DNA of 5,874 bases from an uncultured Curtobacterium sp. (GTDB lineage Bacteria; Actinomycetota; Actinomycetes; Actinomycetales; Microbacteriaceae), in assembly GCA_913774725.1 (NCBI GenBank), contig CAJYIG010000066.1:1-5874 (forward strand). Direction: 5' to 3'. Position numbers and translations under genes: made by a program. This document shows, piece by piece, positions 1 to 5,770 of this stretch. How positions within the stretch are numbered: the first letter of the stretch is position 1; each line of letters begins with the position of its first letter. The notes beneath the pieces are model-generated. The model was not told the DNA's origin. It searched no databases and saw only the letters and a list, made by a program, of their open reading frames with translations.

Positions 1-86
1 AGACCCGAGAGCTGGTTCGATGTCGGATCCGTGGTTCGACGGCGGGTCCGGCGCCCGCGGTGCAGCGCGGCGGCGGCGCAGCGCGT

Positions 87-107
87 CGCCGGCGCTACTC
101 GCCGGCG
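87..107. terminator. Small GC hairpin over the DUF3151 stop codon
   Basis: Inverted repeat CGCCGGCG (87-94), loop CTACT (95-99), CGCCGGCG (100-107). The loop contains the complement of the TAG stop. No T-run follows on the minus strand, so at most this is a GC-only terminator or mRNA end-protecting hairpin. Each arm is itself palindromic, and such 8-mers are frequent by chance in this base composition. Confidence 0.25.
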
Positions 108-520
108 GCGAGGGCGCGCAGTGCCTCGGGGTCCGACGCGTCGAGGAACTCCGTCAGGCGCTCGGGCTCGCCCGGCTCCTCGATCGCGGACGCCGCGCGG
201 CGCAGGGCGAACAGCGCGCGGAGCACGCCGCGGTTCGGCTCGTGCGACCACGGCACCGGCCCGGCACCGCGCCAGCCCGCCTTCCGCAGGGCGTCGAGGC
301 CTCGGTGGTACCCGACGCGGGCGTAGGCGTAGGACTCCAGGGTCGCGCCCCGCTCCCAGGCCTCGTCGGCGAGGAGCGCCCACGCCAGGCTCGAGGACGG
401 GTGCGACAGGACGACGCTCGACACCGGGGCGTCGGCGGCGAGCGCGGCGGTCACCTCGGGCTCCTCCGGCAGCAGGGTCGCGGGGCTCGCGGTCGGGTTC
501 GGCAGCAGGTTCTCCGGCAT
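95..520 (-). CDS. DUF3151 family protein
   Basis: A 141-residue soluble protein of the actinobacterial DUF3151 family, whose biochemical role is not known. Seen: the two family hallmark stretches are intact, YAYARVGYHRGLD at residues 64-76 and GPVPWSHEPNRGVLRAL at 87-103. An acidic C-terminal part (113-141) ends in a Leu/Ala-rich helix. There is no signal peptide or membrane segment. Length fits my recollection of the family (about 130-145 residues), so the gene looks complete. The ATG at 518-520 is chosen because MPENLLPNP is a typical family N-terminus. The nearest purine-rich site, GGGAGGTG (534-541, minus strand), is 13 bases away, which is long. In other actinobacteria this gene often sits near fructose-bisphosphate aldolase or adenylosuccinate synthetase genes (from memory); neither is visible here. 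Its stop codon overlaps a small GC hairpin (87-107). Family call sure; function unknown. Confidence 0.92.
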   Translation of the reverse strand: MPENLLPNPTASPATLLPEEPEVTAALAADAPVSSVVLSHPSSSLAWALLADEAWERGATLESYAYARVGYHRGLDALRKAGWRGAGPVPWSHEPNRGVLRALFALRRAASAIEEPGEPERLTEFLDASDPEALRALAAGE

Positions 521-798
521 GCCCCCAGCCTGTCACCTCCCGCCCCGGAAGCGGTACGGTGGGAGTCACCTCGTCGTCACGCGGGGCCGCCGGGGCGGGA
601 GACCGACCGGCAGCACGGGTGGCGGACACGGGGGTCCCCGACGGAACGAGCAGCCGTGCAGTCGATCACCGGTACCGCGCAGTCCTCGCGCTGACACCGT
701 GATCGTCGCGCCCCGTCGGGCGCTGCCGCGTCGCCGACCCCTCCAGTCGCCGCGGGTCCGGTGTCGTGCGCCCAGCTCACGATCCGGGAGGCACACCC
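521..798 (+). other. Divergent intergenic region and possible structured ABC-F leader
   Basis: This 278-base gap separates the DUF3151 and ABC-F start codons and must hold promoters for both. Seen: GCACGG (613-618) can pair with CCGTGC (654-659), enclosing the small hairpin CGGGG/CCCCG (629-633/636-640). CGATCAC (663-669) can pair with GTGATCG (699-705). Between these a short possible uORF runs GTG 656 to TGA 694 (12 codons), with a poor ribosome site. No convincing -35/-10 pair was found by eye and no riboswitch class was matched. ABC-F resistance genes are often controlled by leader-peptide attenuation; whether this one is so controlled is inference. Confidence 0.3.
786..791 (+). promoter_or_regulatory. 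Ribosome binding site of the ABC-F gene
   Basis: GGGAGG lies 7 bases before ATG 799. This fixes the start at 799 rather than at the upstream in-frame ATG at 766, which would add 11 residues and has no comparable site. Confidence 0.8.
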
Positions 799-2373
799 AT
801 GCCCGCAACACCGTCCGTCGTCCTCGACGACCTCACCTTCACCTGGCCCGACGGCTCCGTCGCGCTCGACCACCTCACCACCGCCTTCGGACGCGGCCGC
901 ACCGGTCTGGTCGGGAGGAACGGGGCCGGCAAGTCCACGCTCGTCCGGCTCGCCACGGGACAGCTCCACCCCACGGCCGGGTCGATCCGCACCTCCGGTC
1001 CGGTGGACCACCTGCCCCAGCGGCTGCACGCCCGCCCCGGGGACACCGTGGCGGACCTGCTCGGCGTCGGCAGGACGGTCAGCGCGCTGCGGGCCGTCCT
1101 CGGCGGTGACGCGACCGAGGAACACCTCGACGCCGTCGGCGACGACTGGGACGTGGAGGAACGCGCCGCCGCCGCGCTCGCGTCCGTGCCGGGGCTGGGC
1201 GGCACCGACCTCGACCGGCCCGTGACTTCGCTCTCCGGTGGGCAGGCCGTGCTCACCGCGGTGGCCGGCATCCGGATGCGCCGGGCCCCGATCGTGTTCC
1301 TCGACGAGCCGACGAACAACCTCGACCGCGCCGCCCGTGCAGCGCTCCTCGAGCTCGTCGACCGGTGGACGGGGACGCTCGTGCTCGTCAGCCACGACCG
1401 AGAGCTCCTCGAGCACGTGGACGAGACCGTCGAGCTGCGGTCGGGATCGGCCACGGTGTTCGGTGGGACGTTCAGCGCGTACGAGGAACACCTCGCCGTG
1501 CAGCAGGAAGCGGTCGCCCGCGAGGTCCGGGTTGCCGAGCAACGGCACCGCGCCGAGCAGCGGCAGCGCATCGAGGCCGAGACGACGATCGCGCGCCGGG
1601 CGAGGGCGGGCGAGCAGGCCGGCCGCTCGATGCCGCGGATCCTGGCGAACGAGCAACGGAAGAAGGCGCAGGAGACCGCCGGACGACTGCGGGTCGCCCA
1701 CGGGTCGGCCGAGACGCAGGCGCGGGCCGCGGTGCAGGAGGCCGAGCTGCGACTCCGGGACGACGAGTCGCTGCACGTCACGCTGCCCGACCCGCACGTG
1801 CCGGCGTCGAGGCGCATCGCGACGATCACCGTCCGTGGCCGGTCGGTGGTCGTGCAGGGCCCCGAGCGCATCGCGGTCGCCGGTGCGAACGGCGTCGGCA
1901 AGACGACGTTGCTCGAACAGCTCGTGGGGTCGCCCGAGGCGCGTGCACACCCCCTGCCGGACACGTCCGCGACACCGCACGTCGACCGGATCGGGTACCT
2001 GCCCCAACGGCGGGACGCGCTCGACGACGACGCGACGGTGCTCGCGAACCTGCGTCGGGCGGCTGCCCACGTCCCCGACGGCGAGCTCCGCAACCAGCTG
2101 GCTCGGCTCCTGGTGCGCGGCGACACCGTCGGCCGTCCGGTCGCGTCGCTGTCGGGCGGCGAGCGCTTCCGGGTGGCGTTGGCGACCCTGGTGCTCGCGG
2201 ACCCACCGCCGCAGCTGCTGGTGCTCGACGAGCCGACGAACGATCTCGACCTGACGAGCGTCGACCAGCTCGTGGACGCGCTCCGGGCGTTCCACGGCGC
2301 CCTCGTCGTGGTCAGCCACGACGATACGTTCCTCGACCGCCTGTCGCTGACGACGAGGATCGAGCTCGGGTAG
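799..2373 (+). CDS. ABC-F family ATPase (ribosome-associated, possible antibiotic-resistance factor)
   Basis: A soluble 524-residue protein with two ATP-binding cassettes and no membrane domain, the ABC-F layout. ABC-F proteins bind the ribosomal E site and rescue stalled or drug-bound ribosomes. Cassette 1: Walker A GRNGAGKST (39-47), signature LSGGQ (145-149), Walker B IVFLDEPTNNLD (165-176), switch histidine H199 in VSHDRE. Linker: about 226-325, Arg/Glu/Gln-rich, predicted as two long helices, with SMPRILANEQRKKAQ (277-291) near its tip. Cassette 2: Walker A GANGVGKTT (362-370), signature LSGGE (451-455), Walker B LLVLDEPTNDLD (473-484), H507. Both catalytic glutamates (E170, E478) are present, so it should hydrolyse ATP. 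It is compact: I see no 'arm' insertion in cassette 1 and no long C-terminal extension, unlike the EttA housekeeping type. Which subfamily it belongs to, and whether it protects against macrolides, lincosamides or pleuromutilins, cannot be told from sequence alone. It ends 6 bases from the convergent SDR gene. Confidence 0.95.
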   Translation: MPATPSVVLDDLTFTWPDGSVALDHLTTAFGRGRTGLVGRNGAGKSTLVRLATGQLHPTAGSIRTSGPVDHLPQRLHARPGDTVADLLGVGRTVSALRAVLGGDATEEHLDAVGDDWDVEERAAAALASVPGLGGTDLDRPVTSLSGGQAVLTAVAGIRMRRAPIVFLDEPTNNLDRAARAALLELVDRWTGTLVLVSHDRELLEHVDETVELRSGSATVFGGTFSAYEEHLAVQQEAVAREVRVAEQRHRAEQRQRIEAETTIARRARAGEQAGRSMPRILANEQRKKAQETAGRLRVAHGSAETQARAAVQEAELRLRDDESLHVTLPDPHVPASRRIATITVRGRSVVVQGPERIAVAGANGVGKTTLLEQLVGSPEARAHPLPDTSATPHVDRIGYLPQRRDALDDDATVLANLRRAAAHVPDGELRNQLARLLVRGDTVGRPVASLSGGERFRVALATLVLADPPPQLLVLDEPTNDLDLTSVDQLVDALRAFHGALVVVSHDDTFLDRLSLTTRIELG

Positions 2374-2379
2374 CCGGGG

Positions 2380-3078
2380 TCAGCGCTTCCGGGTCGGTCG
2401 GATCGCGAGCGACTCGATCGTGCCGCGCTCCGGCAGGTCGACCACGGTCCGGACGGCCGCGGCGACGTCCTCCGGCGCCAGGTAGTAGGCGGTGTCGTAG
2501 TCCTCGCCGAGCTTCTCGGTCAGCGCCCGCTGCATGTCCGAGTCGGTCCGGCCAGGGTGCACGCTCGACACCCGGACCCCGTTGCCCCGTTCCTCTTCAC
2601 GGAGGGCGTCGGCGAAGGCCCGGAGTGCGAACTTCGACGCCGCGTACACGCCACCGCCCGGGCCCGCGATGAACCCAGACCCGCTGTTGATCGGCACGAC
2701 GATGCCCCGCGCTGCCCGGAGCGCGGGGAGCGCCCGACGCGTGAGCTCGGCGACCGCGAAGACGTTCGTGGCGAACACGGTCTCCCAGACCTCGCGCGGG
2801 GTGTCCGCGACGCGGGCGCCCTGCTCGACCCCGGCGCTGTGCACGAGGACGTCGAGCGACGCCGGCAGCTCCGGCACGTCGCCGGCGCCGAGGTCGCCGA
2901 CGAACGGCGCCGCGCTCGGCAGCTCGTCGACGAGCGCGCCGACCGCGTCGGCGGAGCGTCCGCCGACAAGGACGTGGTGGGTGCGTCCGAGCTCGAGCGC
3001 GATCGCGCGGCCGATCCCGCGCGTGGCCCCGGTGACGAGGGCGGTCGGACGGTCGGCGGCAGGTGCGGTGTCGGTCAT
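2380..3078 (-). CDS. Classical SDR-family oxidoreductase
   Basis: A 232-residue short-chain dehydrogenase/reductase, predicted to be a cytosolic NAD(P)(H)-dependent enzyme acting on an alcohol or carbonyl substrate that cannot be named. Seen: Rossmann cofactor motif TGATRGIG (16-23); an arginine after beta-2 (VGGRS, R41), which favours NADP(H); a conserved aspartate at GDL (D62); HSAG (80-83) in place of the usual NNAG; N105 in the helix-4 position; catalytic S132 (INSGSG), Y145 and K149 (YAASK), with the normal 13-residue Ser-Tyr spacing; and HPG (174-176) after beta-6. It is slightly short for the family (about 250), mainly because the loops are compact, but all catalytic parts are present. 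It lies 103 bases downstream of the YihY gene on the same strand. An element at 3083-3090 could be its own -10 (leaderless) or a ribosome site, so it need not be in that operon. Family call sure; substrate unknown. Confidence 0.95.
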   Translation of the reverse strand: MTDTAPAADRPTALVTGATRGIGRAIALELGRTHHVLVGGRSADAVGALVDELPSAAPFVGDLGAGDVPELPASLDVLVHSAGVEQGARVADTPREVWETVFATNVFAVAELTRRALPALRAARGIVVPINSGSGFIAGPGGGVYAASKFALRAFADALREEERGNGVRVSSVHPGRTDSDMQRALTEKLGEDYDTAYYLAPEDVAAAVRTVVDLPERGTIESLAIRPTRKR

Positions 3079-3082
3079 GCGT

Positions 3083-3090
3083 CCACCCTA
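3083..3090 (-). promoter_or_regulatory. Candidate -10 element or ribosome site of the SDR gene
   Basis: Read on the minus strand, TAGGGT (3085-3090) matches the actinobacterial -10 pattern TANNNT and ends exactly 6 bases before the ATG, which would place +1 on the start codon (leaderless). The overlapping AGGGTGG (3083-3089), 4 bases from the ATG, could instead be a weak, rather close Shine-Dalgarno site. No -35 hexamer is recognisable upstream. Confidence 0.4.
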
Positions 3091-3181
3091 CGGAGCGGGC
3101 GTGACGGGCCGGTGCCGCGCCTCCAGGCTGTGCACACCCGCGCCCACCGGACGGGATGTGCAGGACCGGCCGGCCACCCGC

Positions 3182-4243
3182 TCAGTCCTTCGTGCGGCCC
3201 GCGCTTTCACGGATCCTGATGCCCTCGAGCACGTCCTTGGCGCGCTGCTCCTCCTGCTTGTCGATCTGCCGGGTGTCGCGCTCGGGGAGCTGGATGTCCT
3301 CCTCGGCCCGGATGCCCGCCTGCAGCTCGCGCCCACGTTCGATCTCCGCGTCGAACTCGGCACCGAAGAGCAGCGCGTTGTTCGTGATCCAGATCCAGAG
3401 CAGGAACACGATGACCCCACCGAGGGAGCCGTACGTGGCGTTGTAGTTCGAGAAGTTCCCGACGTAGAACCCGAACCCGACACTCGCCACGATCCAGATC
3501 GTGATGGCGACGAGCGAGCCGCCGCTCACCCACCGGAACTTCGGCTGGCGGACGTTCGGCGCCCAGTAGTACAGCACCGCGACGATGACGATCATGATCG
3601 CGAGCAGGATCGGCCACTGCACGATGAGCAGCACGGTGGCCGTCACGTCGCCGAGTCCGACGAGGTCGCCGAACGCCCGGGCGAGGGGCCCGGAGACGAG
3701 CACGAGCAGCCCGATCACGAGCAGCACGACGGTGAACACCGTGACGCCGAGCATGGTCGGACGGAGCTTCCAGATCGGGCGGCCCTCGCGGACGTTGTAG
3801 ATGCGGTTCATCGCACGGCCGAACGCGCCGACGAAGCCCGAGGCGGACCACAGGGCGCCGAGCACACCGACGATGAACGTGATCGGCGCCGCTGGCGAGC
3901 GCACGAGTCCCTCGACCGGGTCGCGCAGGAGGTCGGCGACCTGCCCGCCGCCGACGTTCGACACGACGTCGAGCAGGGTGTCGATCGTGTCCCGCGGGTT
4001 CGACACCAGGCCGAGGATCGAGACGATCGCCAGCAGGCCCGGGAACAGCGCGAGCACCGTGTAGTACGTCAGGCTCGCGGCGAGGTCGGTGCACTGGTCG
4101 CTGGTGAACTCCCGAAGGGTCTTCTTCAGCGTGTACGTGAACGACGGCTTCGTCAGGTCGGTCGGGCTGTCCGGCTTGCGGGGGTCGTCCGGCTCCGGCT
4201 TGTGCTGCATCTCCCGCTCGAGGCTCTTGTCCCTGCGCGCCAT
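3182..4243 (-). CDS. YihY/virulence factor BrkB family membrane protein
   Basis: A 353-residue inner-membrane protein of the YihY/BrkB family. The family was once labelled ribonuclease BN, which is a misassignment; its true function (a transport or envelope role is suspected) is not settled. Seen: a charged cytoplasmic N-terminus (1-33), then six hydrophobic segments at about 56-80, 120-142, 163-185, 201-226, 239-262 and 272-295. Family-typical pieces include the AASLTYYTVLALFPGL stretch (55-70), FGRAMNRIYNV (141-151) and NATYGSLGGVIVFLLW (268-283). The 55-residue charged C-terminal tail (298-353), rich in Glu, Arg and Lys, should be cytoplasmic and helical. The ATG at 4241-4243 has a good site, GAAGGG (4251-4256), at 7 bases. 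The gene starts 3 bases after the DUF3618-like gene, so the two are very likely cotranscribed and translationally coupled. Family call sure. Confidence 0.95.
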   Translation of the reverse strand: MARRDKSLEREMQHKPEPDDPRKPDSPTDLTKPSFTYTLKKTLREFTSDQCTDLAASLTYYTVLALFPGLLAIVSILGLVSNPRDTIDTLLDVVSNVGGGQVADLLRDPVEGLVRSPAAPITFIVGVLGALWSASGFVGAFGRAMNRIYNVREGRPIWKLRPTMLGVTVFTVVLLVIGLLVLVSGPLARAFGDLVGLGDVTATVLLIVQWPILLAIMIVIVAVLYYWAPNVRQPKFRWVSGGSLVAITIWIVASVGFGFYVGNFSNYNATYGSLGGVIVFLLWIWITNNALLFGAEFDAEIERGRELQAGIRAEEDIQLPERDTRQIDKQEEQRAKDVLEGIRIRESAGRTKD

Positions 4244-4246
4244 GGT

Positions 4247-4768
4247 CTAGCCCTTCGCCTTTGCGAGAGCTTTCGCCGTCGCCTTCGACCGCTTTGCGGC
4301 CTGCTTCCGGTTCGCCGTCGCACGACGCTGCACGGCTGCGATGCCGGCGCGCTGCTTGACGCGGTTCTTGTGGACCGGGTCGCGCTCGAGCGACTCCTCG
4401 GCGGCCTTGCGTCGGGCCTTCCGGCCCTTGCGACCGCCGCGCGTCTGGTCGGCGTCGGGCTCGCCGCGCGCGCCGAACGGCAGGAGCGCGGTGAACGCCG
4501 TCGACGCGGCCGGCCTGTCGAGGTGGCCGGCATCGGTCCGCCCGATGCGGGTGCCGAGGACGATCGCCGCGATGCCGGTCGCCGCGGTGATGCCCATCGC
4601 GATGAGCGGGGTGGGGTCCCGGTGCCACCGCTGCCGGGCCTTCGCCACCGCGAGCCGGGTCCGCGCGGGCACGTCGGAGCGGCGCTTGATCTCGCTGACG
4701 CTGTCCGTCAGGCGTTCGCGGGTCCGCACGTTCGCGAGCTCGAGCTCGGGGATGCTGTCCTTGGCCAT
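4247..4768 (-). CDS. DUF3618-like membrane-anchored protein with a Lys/Arg/Ala-rich tail
   Basis: A 173-residue protein. Residues 5-50 (ELELANVRTRERLTDSVSEI, then a basic helix) resemble the DUF3618 pattern of an acidic start, Arg-rich helix and TD-V repeat, followed by one membrane segment at about 53-72 (PTPLIAMGITAATGIAAIVL). The rest, about 100 residues, is hydrophilic. Residues 111-173 are strongly basic and Ala-rich and end in KRSKATAKALAKAKG, which looks like histone-H1-type nucleic-acid-binding tails. DUF3618 proteins are of unknown function and commonly sit beside YihY and phage-holin-family genes in actinobacteria (from memory), and the YihY gene follows here after 3 bases. By the positive-inside rule the basic tail is probably cytoplasmic. 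The ATG at 4766-4768 is preceded by GGTAGG (4777-4782) at 8 bases; TAGGCA in the same place only partly fits a -10. The family call is less sure than the gene call. Confidence 0.8.
   Translation of the reverse strand: MAKDSIPELELANVRTRERLTDSVSEIKRRSDVPARTRLAVAKARQRWHRDPTPLIAMGITAATGIAAIVLGTRIGRTDAGHLDRPAASTAFTALLPFGARGEPDADQTRGGRKGRKARRKAAEESLERDPVHKNRVKQRAGIAAVQRRATANRKQAAKRSKATAKALAKAKG
4251..4256 (-). promoter_or_regulatory. Ribosome binding site of the YihY gene, inside the upstream gene
   Basis: GAAGGG on the minus strand, 7 bases before the YihY ATG. It lies within the last codons of the DUF3618-like gene (stop at 4247-4249). This supports the chosen YihY start and translational coupling. 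Confidence 0.75.
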
Positions 4769-4818
4769 GCTTCGTGCCTACCAGGCCGGACCCTCCGCCG
4801 CCCCGAGGAGCAGCGGTC

Positions 4819-4824
4819 TACGGT
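4819..4824 (+). promoter_or_regulatory. Candidate -10 element for a leaderless MBL hydrolase transcript
   Basis: TACGGT fits TANNNT and ends 7 bases before ATG 4832, so transcription could begin at or next to the start codon. No good Shine-Dalgarno site lies at normal distance from that ATG. No -35 is seen near 4796-4801. Competing view: GAGGAG (4805-4810) could serve an in-frame GTG start at 4823, 12 bases away, adding 3 residues. Confidence 0.4.
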
Positions 4825-4831
4825 GCAGGCC

Positions 4832-5572
4832 ATGCTCTTCCGGGACGTCGCCGAGGGGATCCACCGCCTCGAGATCGCACACACGAACACGTACCTCGTC
4901 GAGACGGGTAACCGTCTGCTCGTCGTCGACGCCGGGCTGCCCGCCGCCTGGCCGCACCTACTGCTCGCCGTGCACGACCTCGGGTACTCGCCCGACCGGG
5001 TCGAGGGCCTGCTGCTCACGCACGGGCACTTCGACCACGTCGGGACCGCCGCCAGGATGCACCGGGAGTGGGGCACACCCGTGTTCGTCCACCCGGGCGA
5101 CCGGGAGCTGGCGGCGCACCCGTACTCGTACCGGCCGCAGACGAACCGCTTCGGCTTCGTCGCACTCCACCCGGGAGGGCTCGCGGAGCTCGGACGGATG
5201 CTGCTCGCCGGTGCGGCGACGGTGGACGGGATCGCGGAGACGCAGCCGCTGGCGTCCCGCGCGGAGGTTCCCGGCTCGCCGTGGATCATCGAGACGCCCG
5301 GGCACACGGACGGGCACGTGGCGCTCCACTTCGCCGACCGCGACGCGCTGGTCGCGGGCGACGCGCTCGTCACGTTCGACCCGTACACCGGCGGGATCGG
5401 CCCGCGGGTGGTCGCCCCGGCCGCGACGTCGGACGTCGACGAGGCGGTCGCGTCGCTCGGTCGGCTCGAGGACACCGAGGCCCGGCACGTGCTCCCCGGG
5501 CACGGCCCCGCGTTCGACCGGGGCGTGCGGGCGGCGGTCGCGCAGGCCCGGCGCGTGGCCGGCGCGGCGTAG
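4832..5572 (+). CDS. MBL-fold metallo-hydrolase (glyoxalase II-like)
   Basis: A 246-residue soluble metallo-beta-lactamase-fold hydrolase, expected to bind two zinc (or similar) ions. Seen: N-terminal beta strands with HTNTYLVE (17-24) and VVDAGLP (31-37); metal motif THGHFDH (63-69; H64, H66, D68, H69); third-site histidine H158 in TPGHTDGH; bridging aspartate D177 in AGDAL; and final histidine H224 in LPGHGP. All metal ligands are therefore present. Residues 92-145 form a helical insertion typical of small hydrolases of this superfamily. The substrate (thioester, lactone or other) cannot be told. Length is usual. ATG 4832 is preferred, since LFRDVAEGIHRLE begins the first strand; GTG 4823 is an in-frame alternative. 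The 63-base gap to the divergent DUF3618-like gene holds the promoters of both. Three hairpins lie downstream, the first starting 47 bases after the stop. Family call sure. Confidence 0.95.
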   Translation: MLFRDVAEGIHRLEIAHTNTYLVETGNRLLVVDAGLPAAWPHLLLAVHDLGYSPDRVEGLLLTHGHFDHVGTAARMHREWGTPVFVHPGDRELAAHPYSYRPQTNRFGFVALHPGGLAELGRMLLAGAATVDGIAETQPLASRAEVPGSPWIIETPGHTDGHVALHFADRDALVAGDALVTFDPYTGGIGPRVVAPAATSDVDEAVASLGRLEDTEARHVLPGHGPAFDRGVRAAVAQARRVAGAA

Positions 5573-5581
5573 CGCGGTGGT

Positions 5582-5599
5582 GGCGCCGGCGCCGGCGCC
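5582..5599. repeat. (GGCGCC)x3 palindromic run
   Basis: Three head-to-tail copies of the self-complementary hexamer GGCGCC, starting 9 bases after the MBL stop. It can form short hairpins. It may simply be low-complexity GC sequence. Confidence 0.6.
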
Positions 5600-5618
5600 G
5601 GACCCGAGACTCGGGCCC

Positions 5619-5658
5619 CGCGACAGTCCTCGCATCCGCGGGCACGAGGACCGTCGCG
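5619..5658. terminator. 14-bp hairpin downstream of the MBL gene
   Basis: CGCGACAGTCCTCG (5619-5632) pairs with CGAGGACCGTCGCG (5645-5658) with one A-C mismatch; the loop is 12 bases (5633-5644). Its position 47 bases after the stop makes it a candidate transcription terminator or mRNA end-stabiliser. There is no T-run, as is common for such structures in high-GC actinobacteria. Confidence 0.55.
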
Positions 5659-5684
5659 CCGCGCGAGTCTCACGCCCGTCTCTC

Positions 5685-5728
5685 CGGACGGGAGGCGCGT
5701 GCGGGCCGTGCCACGCGCCTCCCGTCCG
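5685..5728. terminator. Perfect 17-bp hairpin (possible bidirectional terminator or dispersed palindrome)
   Basis: CGGACGGGAGGCGCGTG (5685-5701) and CACGCGCCTCCCGTCCG (5712-5728) are exact inverted repeats with a 10-base loop (5702-5711). A perfect 17-bp match this close is not expected by chance even at this GC content. An overlapping alternative, CCCGTC (5675-5680) with GACGGG (5687-5692), would disrupt the first arm. It could be a terminator acting in both directions or a copy of a dispersed genomic palindrome. Confidence 0.65.
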
Positions 5729-5770
5729 TCGCAGCGAGCGTTCCGGCCCATCGCGCGCGACCTGGGATGT

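Noticed and set aside
13..39. Two copies of TGGTTCGA, like a tRNA T-loop
   Set aside because: No acceptor, anticodon or D-arm can be built around either copy on either strand.
1..94. Possible end of another gene at the left edge
   Set aside because: All plus frames are open here, but the translations are Arg/Ala-rich like the antisense shadows, and no minus-strand ATG or GTG start is present, so no gene can be supported.
539..600. Cobalamin- or glycine-riboswitch-like words (GGAAGCGGT, GGGAGTC, GGGAGAC)
   Set aside because: Only isolated short words match; core pairing elements and order do not fit, and the flanking genes are not those controlled by such riboswitches.
664..690. GGTACCGCG, which resembles part of a T-box antiterminator
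   Set aside because: The rest of the T-box signature (AGGGTGG before it, specifier loop, terminator) is absent, and the downstream gene is not an aminoacyl-tRNA synthetase or amino-acid gene.
577..2319. A 580-codon minus-strand open frame opposite the ABC-F gene
   Set aside because: Antisense shadow: biased composition, no recognisable domain, while the plus strand carries a complete ABC-F protein with all motifs.
2534..5572. A 1012-codon plus-strand open frame leading into the MBL gene
   Set aside because: Only the last 246 codons are real. The rest runs antisense to the SDR, YihY and DUF3618-like genes, has Arg/Pro/Asp-rich low-complexity translation, and stays open because high third-position GC removes stops.
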